64,000 nt of DNA from Flavobacterium stagni (GTDB taxonomy: Bacteria; Bacteroidota; Bacteroidia; Flavobacteriales; Flavobacteriaceae). The translations under genes and the position numbers were made by a program. The notes below the pieces were generated by a model. It had not been told where the DNA came from, made no database searches, and was given only the letters and a program-made list of their open reading frames with translations. How positions within the stretch are numbered: the stretch's first letter is position 1; each line of letters starts with the position of its first letter. Where the stretch lies: the NCBI RefSeq assembly GCF_004122105.1, contig NZ_SBKN01000001.1, positions 806,001 through 870,000 on the forward strand. The letters run 5' to 3'. This document shows, one piece after another, positions 15,732-25,105 of the stretch.

Positions 15732-16688
15732 TTAATACGATCTTAAAGTAAATGTCCACCAACCTTCAGTAGAGCTCCACGATCCGTAATGCATAGTTAC
15801 AGTTAACAAATCGTAGTCTCCAGCAGGATCAGTTACATGCTGCATACTTTTTACATCATAAGTAATGGATGTTGCTGTTGCACCGTTTGGTGTTTCATTG
15901 TCATTGATTGCTTTTTGGATACCAATATGTGCACCTAAGCCAAGTAATTTAATTTGACCTAAACCATAGTGACCTCCTGTTGGAATAACAATAAAATTAA
16001 AGTTACCACTTCCCCAAGGTGCTTGTGCAGCCGTGTAGTTTGAACTAGGTTGACAAGTATATCCGGGAGAATTTCCTAAATAACCATCGGAGTAAAAGTC
16101 CCCTTTGTCATCGAATACAAAATCACCACCTGCGTTAAATGTGAATTTGTATTCATCATTAAACATACAAGGACGGTCGATTACTTCTTGTGCACCACTG
16201 GCCCACCAGCTTCCATCTCCACCAGCCCACTGACTTACCCACATGGCGTTTGGTGCCGGATTTAATTTCCATGTTTTTGTACCACAACCGGTTAAAAAGC
16301 CGATTACAGTACCGTTACAAGCATTGGGGTCATTTTGAGCAATGGTTACAGTCTTGGTTACAGTCGTAATTCCTCCTTGAGCGGCTAACATCATTTTTAC
16401 TTGATAGGTGCCAGCAAATGTGAAGTTCACCGTTACATTATCCCCCTTTAAGTCGCTTGAACCTAAATTCAAAGCAGGAACTTCCCAATAAGCTACCCCA
16501 ACGGATGAAGAGGTATTTTTTAAATTAATGGAATTGGGATTTGATGGTGATGCATTTGTTGTAAAATCGGCATTAGGTAAACTGCCTAATGATGGATTGT
16601 CTTCGTTACATCCGGTCAGGAGTAACCCCAGCAAAGCCATACCTAGTAAAGCTTTTGGTGCTGCTAAAATTGTTTGTATTTTTTTCAT
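15732..16688 (-). CDS. Surface glycan-binding lipoprotein with PKD domain (SusE/F-like position)
   Basis: A 318-residue lipoprotein: LLLTGC gives the lipidated Cys27. Residues about 35-120 form a PKD-type domain (DFTTNASPSNPNSINLKN, then VNFTFAGTYQVKMML). The rest is rich in Trp and Tyr (AMWVSQWAGGDGSWWASG, SWSSTEGWWTFTLRSY), as expected for a carbohydrate-binding face. No catalytic motif is seen. It is the third gene after SusC and SusD, where Bacteroidetes PULs carry their surface glycan-binding proteins, so it probably captures beta-glucan for SusCD. The start is the ATG at 16688; an in-frame TTG six bases earlier is less likely. Function rests mainly on position. Confidence 0.8.
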   Translation of the reverse strand: MKKIQTILAAPKALLGMALLGLLLTGCNEDNPSLGSLPNADFTTNASPSNPNSINLKNTSSSVGVAYWEVPALNLGSSDLKGDNVTVNFTFAGTYQVKMMLAAQGGITTVTKTVTIAQNDPNACNGTVIGFLTGCGTKTWKLNPAPNAMWVSQWAGGDGSWWASGAQEVIDRPCMFNDEYKFTFNAGGDFVFDDKGDFYSDGYLGNSPGYTCQPSSNYTAAQAPWGSGNFNFIVIPTGGHYGLGQIKLLGLGAHIGIQKAINDNETPNGATATSITYDVKSMQHVTDPAGDYDLLTVTMHYGSWSSTEGWWTFTLRSY

Positions 16689-16700
16689 AGTCAATGGGTA

Positions 16701-18212
16701 TTAATAACCTGGATTTTGAACAATTTGTGTGTTTTGTAATTCTTTGTATGGAATTGGGAACACTTCATTTTTACCGGCTACAAAGCCACGAGAACTTAAT
16801 TTAGAAGCGGCTTCACCCCAACGAACTAAGTCAAAGAAACGGTGTCCTTCACCCGCTAATTCTTTACGGCGTTCTGTTTTGATGGCATCCATGGATACAG
16901 GAACGCTTGGTAAACCAACACGAGCTCTTACTGCATCTAATAATGCTTGAGCACGAGCGCCAGTTCCGCCTAAAGCTTCGGCTTCCATTAAGTACGTGTC
17001 GGCAAGGCGAATGATGTAGGTGTCTTGTTTGTAGTTTAACACCGCATCCCCTTGACCAGTAGTTACATCTGATTGACGAGGTACAAATTTGTTTAAGAAG
17101 TACCCAGTGTCTTGGTAACCTGCAATGTAATCAACATCTCCATTTTGTTTCATGGTTTTTAAATCCAAGATGGTTGCATTAAAACGTGGATCACTTTGCA
17201 ATACATTGTATAAGTCTTGAGTAATCATGTTAAAACTCCAACCAGAAGGAAGATCAGGTGCTGTAGCATTGATACGAACATAACCACGAGGTCCACACAT
17301 TACATTCAACGTATTCCCTTCATCTTGACCTGAACCCCAAATACCCCAGTAAGAATTACCTGCACTGGTATGAGTCGCTTCAATAATTGATTCTGTGTTG
17401 AATTTATTGGTAGTTACCCATAAATCACTGAAGTTATTTAAAAGCTTATAGCCATAAGAGCTAGTACTTCCTGGCGTACCATTAACATCTGCCAATTGAG
17501 TAGCTGCTAATGCATTTTTGCCCTGATACAAGTAAACTTTACCTAACATTGCTTTGGCACCACCTTTTGATAATCTTCCCAATTCCTCAGAAGATAGAGT
17601 AGTAGGTAAAACAGCAATGGCATCTGTTAAATCATTTTCAATTTGTGTGTACACTGCTGAAGGAGCTGCTTGTGGTTGGCTATACATATTCCCAGGCGTT
17701 AACTGTTCTACAATTAACGGGATGTTTTTGAACATGCGTACTAAATTGAAATAATAAATCGCACGTAACGCTTTTGCTTCTGCGATGAAACGATCTTTTT
17801 TAGCTTGGCTCATGTCTGCACCAGGAACACGTGCAATTAGAATATTGGCACGGGTAATTCCTTGGTAATGATCATTCCAAAAACTTTCTGGAATGGTGGT
17901 TCCACTCATGGTGAAATTTGAAAAACTTTGGATTCCCACACCGTCAGTTGCACCACCACCACCAGCGTAATGGTCGTCAGAACCTGCATTCATCATGGCA
18001 ATCATGTTTTCAAAACCACCAGAATTCTTTTTCAAAATATCATATACAGAAACCAAACCACTGAAACATTCCGCTTCGTTTCTATAATAATTTTCTGAAA
18101 GCGATAATCCTGCATCATTTGGATCGAGTTCCAAATAATCCTTACTACAAGAAACTAGCGATAAGGCTACGATTCCTGTTGCAAAACCAATTTTTATAAT
18201 TTTATTTTTCAT
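16701..18212 (-). CDS. SusD/RagB family glycan-binding lipoprotein
   Basis: A 503-residue SusD homologue that forms the lid of the SusC channel. The lipobox LSLVSC places lipidated Cys22. N-terminal NYYRNEAECFSGLVSVYD and the TPR segment FIAEAKALRAIYYFNLVRMFKNIPL are typical; the C-terminal YLMEAEALGG, RRKELAGEGHRFFDLVRWGEA and FPIPYKELQNT are hallmark RagB/SusD sequences. It follows SusC by 11 bases and precedes the PKD protein by 12. With its neighbours, beta-glucan oligosaccharides are the likely ligand. Confidence 0.96.
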   Translation of the reverse strand: MKNKIIKIGFATGIVALSLVSCSKDYLELDPNDAGLSLSENYYRNEAECFSGLVSVYDILKKNSGGFENMIAMMNAGSDDHYAGGGGATDGVGIQSFSNFTMSGTTIPESFWNDHYQGITRANILIARVPGADMSQAKKDRFIAEAKALRAIYYFNLVRMFKNIPLIVEQLTPGNMYSQPQAAPSAVYTQIENDLTDAIAVLPTTLSSEELGRLSKGGAKAMLGKVYLYQGKNALAATQLADVNGTPGSTSSYGYKLLNNFSDLWVTTNKFNTESIIEATHTSAGNSYWGIWGSGQDEGNTLNVMCGPRGYVRINATAPDLPSGWSFNMITQDLYNVLQSDPRFNATILDLKTMKQNGDVDYIAGYQDTGYFLNKFVPRQSDVTTGQGDAVLNYKQDTYIIRLADTYLMEAEALGGTGARAQALLDAVRARVGLPSVPVSMDAIKTERRKELAGEGHRFFDLVRWGEAASKLSSRGFVAGKNEVFPIPYKELQNTQIVQNPGY

Positions 18213-18223
18213 ATCAATTTATA

Positions 18224-21200
18224 TTAGAATTGAAGATTAGCACCAAAGAAATACGTTCTAGGTTGTGGATAATATCCTTTATCAATACCCATTACAGTTC
18301 CACCAATTTCTGGGTCGTATCCGTTGTATTTAGTCAAGGTGATTAAGTTTTCACCAGAAACATAAAAGCGAACTTTAGAAGCACCGATTTTCTTGATTAC
18401 ATTAGCAGGTAAGCTATACCCTAATTGAACAATTTTCAAACGGATATAGTCTCCTTTTTGTAAATAGAAGTCAGACATTCTACCAAAGTTACCATTGGTA
18501 TCATTGCTGGTAATTCTTGGGAAGTCATTTGATGTTCCTTCTCCTGTCCAACGATTCAATACATCTGTTGTAAAGTTACCTTCACTGATGTCTAAACGAC
18601 GGTAGCCTTGGAAAATTTTGTTGCCAGCTACCCCTTGTGTAAACACATACAAGTCAAATCCTTTGTAATCAGCATTAAAGGTAAAACCAAAAGTGTATTT
18701 TGGAATAGGCGAACCTAAGAATTTTTTATCAGCATCAGTAATTTGTCCGTCACCGTTGTTATCTACCCAACGGAAGTCTCCAGGTTGTGCATTCGGTTGA
18801 ATTAAACCTCCTGTTGAATTAGTGTAAGCGTTGATTTCCGCTTGATTTTGGAAAATACCAGCCGTTTGGAAACCATAGAAAGAGTTGTATGCTTCACCTA
18901 CTTGAGAACGTGTAACAGGACCCATTGACTGGAATCCAGGGGCATCTTGTGTAATGAAATCTACACCGGCACCAATATTGGTCACTTCATTTTTCAAAGT
19001 AGAGAAGTTAGCACTCGCCGATAAATTTAATTCACCGATTTGTTTTTTGTAGCCCATTTCAAACTCTATCCCTCTATTGGTCATGTCGGCCACGTTTGCC
19101 CATGGTAAGTCAGCAACTCCAACATATCCAGGAATACGAACTTGTTGTAAGATACCCGATGTTTTTTTGTTATAATATTCAACGGTTAAGTTGAAGTTTT
19201 TAAACAAACGTGCATCAAAACCAATGTTAGTTTGTTTGGTTTCTTCCCAATGTAAATCAGGGTTTTCTACTGTACGGATGGTGTTTCCTGTAAAGATTTG
19301 ACCATCAGGACCTAAGGTGTAATTGTATCCCCCTGAAATTGCAGATGCATAATAGAAGTTACCTAAGCTTCCTGTATCTCCTGTAACCCCGTAACCTGCA
19401 CGGAATTTTAAGAATTCAATCACTTTGTTTTCTTTCCAGAAATCTTCTTTTGAAGCGACCCAACCTAAAGAAACAGAAGGGAATTTACCGTATTTGTTGT
19501 TTCTACCGAATTTAGTCGAACCATCTATACGATAAATACCATTGAAAAGGTATTTTTCTTTGTAGTCGTAGGTTAAACGAGCAATTGTAGAAGTTATTTT
19601 ATGTGGAATAAAGTCATAACTATATCCTTTTTTATCTGCTTCTGCTACTGCATAGTTAAAGTTAGCATCTTGATAGTTGTTTACGGGTAATCCCGAGTGG
19701 GTTACACCCATGTAATATCCAATTCCTTGGTTATTAACTTCATACCCTAACATGGCGCTTACATTATGATCGTTAAAGCGTTTGTCGTAAGTAATGTTAT
19801 TCGTAATCGTCCAATCCAAAGCACGGCCCATGTTACGGGTTAAGCTGTTTTTACCGGCTACGTTATTGTAGTTAGGATTCAAATAAAACTTGGGTGTGAA
19901 GAATTCATTACCCCAAGTAGAGCGTTTTCCTCCGAAGCTTGATCTGAATTTCAAACCGTCGATGATTTTTCCTTCTAAATACATATTCCCAAAGAAATCA
20001 TCCGACCAACCGTGGTTTCCTTTTAAAATTTGAATTAAGGCTAATGGATTTGCAATTTCTTGACCCACTACGGATGACAAACCATAAGGATTTCCATTTG
20101 GATCACGAACTACCCATGGATTTGAATTATAGGGTGCGCTATTTGCAATTACAGGGTCAGTTACAATGTCTGGAGTTGTAGGGTCCAGCATAATTGCGGA
20201 TCCCATTACACCACCAAATTCTGTGTTTGAGCTTCCAATACCCACATTGGTAATGTTGGCATACGTAAAGTTTTGCCCCAATGTGAAACGGTCAGAAAGT
20301 TTGTGTGTAGAGTTCAAACGAACTGTTTTTTTGATCGAATTTGAGATTTCAGAAGCAACAATACCTTCTTGGTTTTGCATCCCTAGAGAAACAAAGAAAG
20401 TTGAAGTATCATTTCCACCACTTAAACTTAATTCGTGGTTGGAACGCATCGCATTATTATTGAAAATTTTACTTTGCCAATCTGTTCCAGCACCTAAAGC
20501 AGCTGGGTTTGGATATTTGATTGGTCCGCCACCGGCTAACGATTTTTCATTCATAATCGTTGCATATTCTGTAGCATTCAATAAGTTGATTGTTTTTCTA
20601 GGAGCAGATGTTCCTGTAAATCCATTGTAACTTACAGACATTTTTCCTTTTTTCCCTTTTTTAGTAGTTATCAAGATAACCCCTTTGGCTGCACGTGTAC
20701 CATAAATCGCAGCAGATGCAGCATCCTTTAATACCTCCATCGACTCAATATCTTGTTGGTTGATTGCGTTTAAGCTTTCGATAGGCATTACTACGTTATC
20801 AATAACAATCAAAGGAGAGTTGTCTCCAAAAGTAGTAACCCCACGAACGCGAATTGTTGCTGTAGAACCTGGAGCTCCTGAATTCGCTGCAACAGTTACC
20901 CCACTCACACGACCTTGTAAAGCGGTACCCACGTTTCCATTAGGGACTTTTTCTAAATCTCTTGCATTTACTTTAGAAATAGCACCGGTTACCACACTCT
21001 TTTTCTGAGTACCATACCCTACGTTAATCACTACTTCCTCTAATTTGTTGGATTCTTCGGTAAGTTCAATGGTTAATGGACTATCCGAAACAGCAACTTC
21101 TTTTGTAGCATACCCTAAGTAGGAAACTACAATCGTTTTTGCATCATTGGGAACATTGAGGGTGAATTTACCGTCAATATCGGTAGAAACGCCCGTTTTG

Positions 21201-21361
21201 GAACCTTTAACGTTCACATTGGCACCTGCTAAAGGAATGCCTTTGGAACTTACCGTTCCCGTCACTTTTTTTTGTGCGCTAGCCATGGCTGCAAACAAAA
21301 AAATCATGGAAAAAAGGAATAATTGATCCCTAAGTTTTCCAGCAAACAGTTTTACTTTCAT
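18224..21361 (-). CDS. SusC/RagA family TonB-dependent outer-membrane transporter
   Basis: A 1045-residue SusC protein that imports oligosaccharides with TonB energy. The start at 21361 (MKVKLFAGKLRDQLFLFSMIF) gives a signal peptide ending AMASA; the ORF extension upstream is unlikely. After it come a carboxypeptidase-regulatory-like beta-sandwich (about 30-105: GTVSSKGIPLAGANV, GKFTLNVP), the TonB box region (EEVVINVGYGTQKKS), the plug (LQGRVSGVTV, IRVRGVTTFG, MEVLKDAASAAIYG) and a long barrel ending YPQPRTYFFGANLQF. Length is normal for the family. It lies 11 bases upstream of susD and about 295 bases after the regulator gene, with a palindrome in the leader. Confidence 0.97.
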   Translation of the reverse strand: MKVKLFAGKLRDQLFLFSMIFLFAAMASAQKKVTGTVSSKGIPLAGANVNVKGSKTGVSTDIDGKFTLNVPNDAKTIVVSYLGYATKEVAVSDSPLTIELTEESNKLEEVVINVGYGTQKKSVVTGAISKVNARDLEKVPNGNVGTALQGRVSGVTVAANSGAPGSTATIRVRGVTTFGDNSPLIVIDNVVMPIESLNAINQQDIESMEVLKDAASAAIYGTRAAKGVILITTKKGKKGKMSVSYNGFTGTSAPRKTINLLNATEYATIMNEKSLAGGGPIKYPNPAALGAGTDWQSKIFNNNAMRSNHELSLSGGNDTSTFFVSLGMQNQEGIVASEISNSIKKTVRLNSTHKLSDRFTLGQNFTYANITNVGIGSSNTEFGGVMGSAIMLDPTTPDIVTDPVIANSAPYNSNPWVVRDPNGNPYGLSSVVGQEIANPLALIQILKGNHGWSDDFFGNMYLEGKIIDGLKFRSSFGGKRSTWGNEFFTPKFYLNPNYNNVAGKNSLTRNMGRALDWTITNNITYDKRFNDHNVSAMLGYEVNNQGIGYYMGVTHSGLPVNNYQDANFNYAVAEADKKGYSYDFIPHKITSTIARLTYDYKEKYLFNGIYRIDGSTKFGRNNKYGKFPSVSLGWVASKEDFWKENKVIEFLKFRAGYGVTGDTGSLGNFYYASAISGGYNYTLGPDGQIFTGNTIRTVENPDLHWEETKQTNIGFDARLFKNFNLTVEYYNKKTSGILQQVRIPGYVGVADLPWANVADMTNRGIEFEMGYKKQIGELNLSASANFSTLKNEVTNIGAGVDFITQDAPGFQSMGPVTRSQVGEAYNSFYGFQTAGIFQNQAEINAYTNSTGGLIQPNAQPGDFRWVDNNGDGQITDADKKFLGSPIPKYTFGFTFNADYKGFDLYVFTQGVAGNKIFQGYRRLDISEGNFTTDVLNRWTGEGTSNDFPRITSNDTNGNFGRMSDFYLQKGDYIRLKIVQLGYSLPANVIKKIGASKVRFYVSGENLITLTKYNGYDPEIGGTVMGIDKGYYPQPRTYFFGANLQF

Positions 21362-21655
21362 AAATAAACAGAATTTTTGGTAAGAGTTAATTTTTTCCCA
21401 AGCCAAATCACTGACTTGTTAACAAGGTGTTAAATTATTTATTAACGAAATAGGAGATTCAGAATGAACCACAACAAAAAATATACATTTAGAAAAAAAA
21501 GCGATAATAATTTCAAGATATCACAACTACGCCCGAAAAATCAGGAGTTTTGAGCCTGTTAATTTTTTTAGCAAATGCGAAATTGGGGATAAAACAGGCT
21601 TACGAAAAGGTTTTTGTTAAGGTAATGTTGAGGTAAATTGACCCATTTTGTATAG
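21362..21655 (-). promoter_or_regulatory. SusC leader/promoter region with a 12-bp palindrome
   Basis: The 294 bases between the regulator and susC hold no gene. CTTGTTAACAAG at 21415-21426 is a perfect palindrome 54 bases before the susC start, and on the plus strand two TGTTAA words follow each other at 21417 and 21428. I found no exact TAnnTTTG box here on the minus strand, so the promoter may depend on the adjacent LuxR-type activator. The operator role is inference. Confidence 0.4.
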
Positions 21656-24478
21656 TTAAATGCTCAAAATGTAGTTCACCAAACCGTCATCATGGAGTAA
21701 ATTCAGCTTTTTTCGCAAACGATATCGTTTAATCTCTACACTTCGAATCGATATATTGAGCATCGGAGCAATCTCTTTTGAAGATAAATTCAACCGCAAA
21801 TACGCGCATAATTTTAAATCACTCGGCGTTAAACTCGGATGGGCTTGTTTGATCTTTTTTAAGAAATCTTTATCGACACTATCAAAAGCTTCTCTAAAAG
21901 TATTCCAAGATTCATCTTTGGAAATGGTGGTGTTGATTGTTGAAATTACAGATTTAAGACTTTTTCCGTCTGTACTATCTGCAGTTTTCTTTAAGTCTTC
22001 TTTGATGATTGCGAGCAATTCGTCTTTCTTAATCAAGGATAGAGTAGAAACAGCCAACTCTCTATTTTTAGCATCAACATCTTGGGACAACTGTTCATTG
22101 CGCAATTGCATCAATTGTTTCTCATTTTCTAACGCCGCAATTTCTAATAGTCGGTTGTTTTCTTCTATCAATTTCTCCTGCTGTTTACGGTAGTAATCTT
22201 GGTAAAATTTATTAATCTTAAAGGCCAATACAATAAATAAGATCAAGTAAATCACCAAGGCAAGATTGGTTGCGTACCAAGGCTTTAATACTGTAAAATG
22301 ATATTCCGCAACATTTTCAGGAGTTCCATTAGCCACTTTGGCCCGTACCTTAAACGTATATTCTCCCGCTTCTAAATTCTTGAAGGCTACATTGGTTTTT
22401 GAGGTCCATTCACTCCAGTTGGATTGAAAACCTTCTAAAATATATTGATACTCAACATCGATAAAACGATTGTATTGGGGAACCGTGTATGTAAAAACAA
22501 CATTGTTTTCATCATGCGCAATTTCTCCTTCTGTAGTAATTGAGAGATTCTTTTCACTGTTCTTATTTTCAGATGGTGTCGTTGTTACAGCCGTAATAAG
22601 TACACGATGACTTTTTACCTTAAAATCATTAAGATTAATGATGAAATAGCCATCCGTTTTACCCACGAGATAGCGGTTATTTGAAATTGGACTGATATTT
22701 TCATAACCCACCATCGGATTGGTAATTACCGTTGGAATCGGAATCTTATGTCTTTTTAATTGTGCGTTGAAATTGCCTGAAGTGAAATAATAAATGTAAC
22801 TCTTCGTGAACAACCACATTTTATTCGAATTATCCACCGTCAATTTTCCTGAAATGTACTCGTTGTTATTAAAGACTTTACTTAACTCCGTATTCTTTTT
22901 AAAGTTACCTGTAGTTTCGTCCAATACAAAAATCCCTTGTTTTCCTGCAAAATAAATGGTGCCGTTGAATTTCGCCAAACCAATATTTTTCCCCTTAGAT
23001 GGGGTTGATAGTATTGAAAATTTACGCGCCCGTAAATAATCCGGTTGCATAGCTACTTTTATTATTCCTTTGTATTCATGACCCACATATAAATTATTCT
23101 TTCGGTCAATTTCAAAATAACGCGAGGAAATATCAAATCCGGCAACTTTATTTCGATACACCCACTGATTGCCGACTTTTTGCAATACAGAAAGTCCGTT
23201 GTAATTTCCTTGAATCAACCAATCCGGATGACCATTCACCCGATTGAACATCCATGTTCCAGTCTGTCGGGCAATATGTTCTACCGACCCACCAGTTACA
23301 ATAAACGTTCCTTGATCGTGGCCGCAAAACAATTTTCCATCATAGGCATACAACGACCATACCTGTCCTTTTGTTCCCGGAACCAACTGGAAATTTCCTC
23401 CCGTAGCCTGGTTGCGATAGAATAAACCTTGGTTGGTTCCCAAATAAATGTAATCTCCAAACCGAATCGATGCATATACCGTTCCCAAATAACCGCCGTC
23501 ATCTTTGTAACTGCGTATCGGCGATTGCAAATTGATGCAGTCAATTCCATTGTCCAGACCCAACCATAAATTGTTGTCCGTATCTTCATTTAATGACAAA
23601 ACGGTATTGTTGCTCAATCCCAGATTCTGAATGATATGGTAGCGTATTTTACCATTGCGGTCCAAAATATAGATCCCATTGGAAATCGTTCCTAACGCAT
23701 AGCCACCATCAGAAAGTTTTTTAGCCGAAAAAATCGAATTGACTCCCAACTCAGCCTCCGATTCAAAATGATAGTCTTCTAATAGATGATCTTTTAATTT
23801 AAAAACACCCGCGCGTTCCGTTTGCAACAAAAGCCCATCCTCTCCTGGATAAATTTCGACAATACGGTTGTTCTGTATCCGCGGATCATTGCTCACCAAA
23901 ACACTTTTCCCATTGACAATTTCAAACAATCCTTCGCCTATACCTTGAAAATAAATGGAGTTATTGGTTTTGTAACAGCGAAATATATAGGGATGCTTAT
24001 CGATAAATTGAAAAGTTCCCGAACGGGTATCATACACATAAATGCGGTTGAACGATTGAAATAAAACCCATTTGTCCAAATGAATGATGTTCCAAAAATG
24101 CTCGTCTTCAATCAACTTATTCTTGATTTTAGCCGATAGCGAAGTGTACTTTAAACGACCGTTGGCTTGGCGGTCCCAATACCCAAACTCCATATAACAA
24201 CCCGTAAAAATGCGGTTGCCCACCACTTTTACCGAACGAACAATCGTTTCATTAGGCGACGGATATAAGGTCCACTCGGCACCATTAAATTCCAGCAACC
24301 CTTCATTATTCGCAAAATAAATGAATTCATTCTGGCCCTGCGCCACCATCCAGTTCTGATTCCCAGCGTGGTAATTGGTCGATGGATACTTAATAATCGG
24401 AGGAAGTTCTTGCGCATACAAAGACGTTGTCAGTAAGCCAATCCAAAAAGTGCACAAAGCAACCAAGCGAAGTTTCAT
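21656..24478 (-). CDS. Membrane-spanning PUL regulator: beta-propeller sensor, Y_Y_Y domain and LuxR-type HTH
   Basis: A 940-residue protein likely to sense the glycan and switch on the PUL. Residues 1-22 are a signal peptide. Residues about 25-640 form two seven-bladed-type propeller sensor domains (repeats such as NNLWLGLDNGID, NNEGLLEFNGAEW), followed by a Y_Y_Y immunoglobulin domain (VEYQYILEGFQSNWSEW, GEYTFKVRAKVANG). One membrane helix lies at about 736-758 (LALVIYLILFIVLAF), then a coiled coil rich in Glu/Leu/Asn, then a C-terminal LuxR-type helix-turn-helix (about 876-930: LSSKEIAPMLNISIRSVEIKRYRLRKKLNL). There is no histidine kinase or receiver domain, so it differs from the classic hybrid two-component PUL sensor: the DNA-binding domain is tied to the membrane. 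It directly precedes susC. Confidence 0.9.
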   Translation of the reverse strand: MKLRLVALCTFWIGLLTTSLYAQELPPIIKYPSTNYHAGNQNWMVAQGQNEFIYFANNEGLLEFNGAEWTLYPSPNETIVRSVKVVGNRIFTGCYMEFGYWDRQANGRLKYTSLSAKIKNKLIEDEHFWNIIHLDKWVLFQSFNRIYVYDTRSGTFQFIDKHPYIFRCYKTNNSIYFQGIGEGLFEIVNGKSVLVSNDPRIQNNRIVEIYPGEDGLLLQTERAGVFKLKDHLLEDYHFESEAELGVNSIFSAKKLSDGGYALGTISNGIYILDRNGKIRYHIIQNLGLSNNTVLSLNEDTDNNLWLGLDNGIDCINLQSPIRSYKDDGGYLGTVYASIRFGDYIYLGTNQGLFYRNQATGGNFQLVPGTKGQVWSLYAYDGKLFCGHDQGTFIVTGGSVEHIARQTGTWMFNRVNGHPDWLIQGNYNGLSVLQKVGNQWVYRNKVAGFDISSRYFEIDRKNNLYVGHEYKGIIKVAMQPDYLRARKFSILSTPSKGKNIGLAKFNGTIYFAGKQGIFVLDETTGNFKKNTELSKVFNNNEYISGKLTVDNSNKMWLFTKSYIYYFTSGNFNAQLKRHKIPIPTVITNPMVGYENISPISNNRYLVGKTDGYFIINLNDFKVKSHRVLITAVTTTPSENKNSEKNLSITTEGEIAHDENNVVFTYTVPQYNRFIDVEYQYILEGFQSNWSEWTSKTNVAFKNLEAGEYTFKVRAKVANGTPENVAEYHFTVLKPWYATNLALVIYLILFIVLAFKINKFYQDYYRKQQEKLIEENNRLLEIAALENEKQLMQLRNEQLSQDVDAKNRELAVSTLSLIKKDELLAIIKEDLKKTADSTDGKSLKSVISTINTTISKDESWNTFREAFDSVDKDFLKKIKQAHPSLTPSDLKLCAYLRLNLSSKEIAPMLNISIRSVEIKRYRLRKKLNLLHDDGLVNYILSI

Positions 24479-24503
24479 AAAATCTGTGGTGTTTAGGTAG
24501 TAT

Positions 24504-24511
24504 CAAAGATA
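24504..24511 (-). promoter_or_regulatory. Promoter -7 box (TATCTTTG) of the PUL regulator
   Basis: On the minus strand TATCTTTG matches TAnnTTTG, 25 bases before the regulator start codon. No clear -33 box. Confidence 0.55.
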
Positions 24512-24533
24512 AAATTTCCCGCGAAATCCTACT

Positions 24534-24633
24534 ATTTTTTTGGGCACCCGGGCGCGCTATCCGCTATTCCTGCCTGCCGGCAAAGGCAGGTCCCTCCACT
24601 CCGTTACGGGGATGCCGCTCCTATCCCTGGTGC
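24534..24633. repeat. GC-rich intergenic mosaic repeat, copy 2
   Basis: A 100-base GC-rich block after a T-run, between umuD and the PUL regulator. Its ends GCACC (24544-24548) and GGTGC (24629-24633) are complementary, and replace the GCGCG/CGCGC pair of copy 1, a compensatory change. CTATCCGCT and GATGCCGCTCCTATCCC correspond to words of copy 1. The centre holds CCTGCCTGCCGGCA (24569-24582), found identically in copy 3, with GGCAGG closing the palindrome. No reading frame. Confidence 0.65.
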
Positions 24634-24664
24634 AAATCGCTGCTTTAATCAAGTGTGGTTTATT

Positions 24665-25105
24665 TCACCCCACACTTTTAATCACATAAGTCACAATGCC
24701 CCAAATGATCAATTCGTTTTCTTCGGTAATTTTTATAGGAGGGAAAACCGGGTTTTCGGGCATTAAGTACACCGCGTCTTTTTCCTTATGGATCCGTTTT
24801 ACCGTAAACTCACCGTCGATAAAACAAACGGCAATTTTATTATTCGTCGGTTCCAAACTGCGGTCAATAACCATAATATCGCCATCATCAATACCCGCAC
24901 CAATCATTGACGTCCCACTGGCTTTCGCGTAAAATGTGGCTTCACGGTTGCGCACCAATACATGGTCCAAACTGATTTTCGCTTCATCAAAGTCTGCAGC
25001 CGGTGAAGGAAATCCCGCTTTGATCCCGCCTGCAAAATACGAAACCCCTTCACTGGCGGTGAAGTCCGGAATAAAAAACGTCAGTTTTGTAGGTTCTAGC
25101 GACAT
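24665..25105 (-). CDS. umuD: UmuD-like S24 peptidase, DNA polymerase V subunit
   Basis: A 146-residue UmuD homologue. KAGFPSPAADFDEAKISL aligns with the UmuD cleavage region; the cut would fall between A30 and G31 (Ala-Gly here). The catalytic Ser66 lies in KASGTSMIGAGI and Lys103 in GEFTVKRIH, the Ser-Lys dyad of LexA/UmuD self-cleavage. No N-terminal DNA-binding domain is present, so it is not LexA. It should be activated by RecA filaments during DNA damage and join UmuC for translesion synthesis. It overlaps the end of umuC by ten bases and is downstream of it, the reverse of the E. coli umuDC order. Confidence 0.95.
   Translation of the reverse strand: MSLEPTKLTFFIPDFTASEGVSYFAGGIKAGFPSPAADFDEAKISLDHVLVRNREATFYAKASGTSMIGAGIDDGDIMVIDRSLEPTNNKIAVCFIDGEFTVKRIHKEKDAVYLMPENPVFPPIKITEENELIIWGIVTYVIKSVG

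Noticed and set aside
24647..24680. Hairpin AAGTGTGG/CCCACACTT as terminator of umuD
   Set aside because: The stem includes the umuD stop codon and lacks a good T-run on the minus strand; too uncertain to list.
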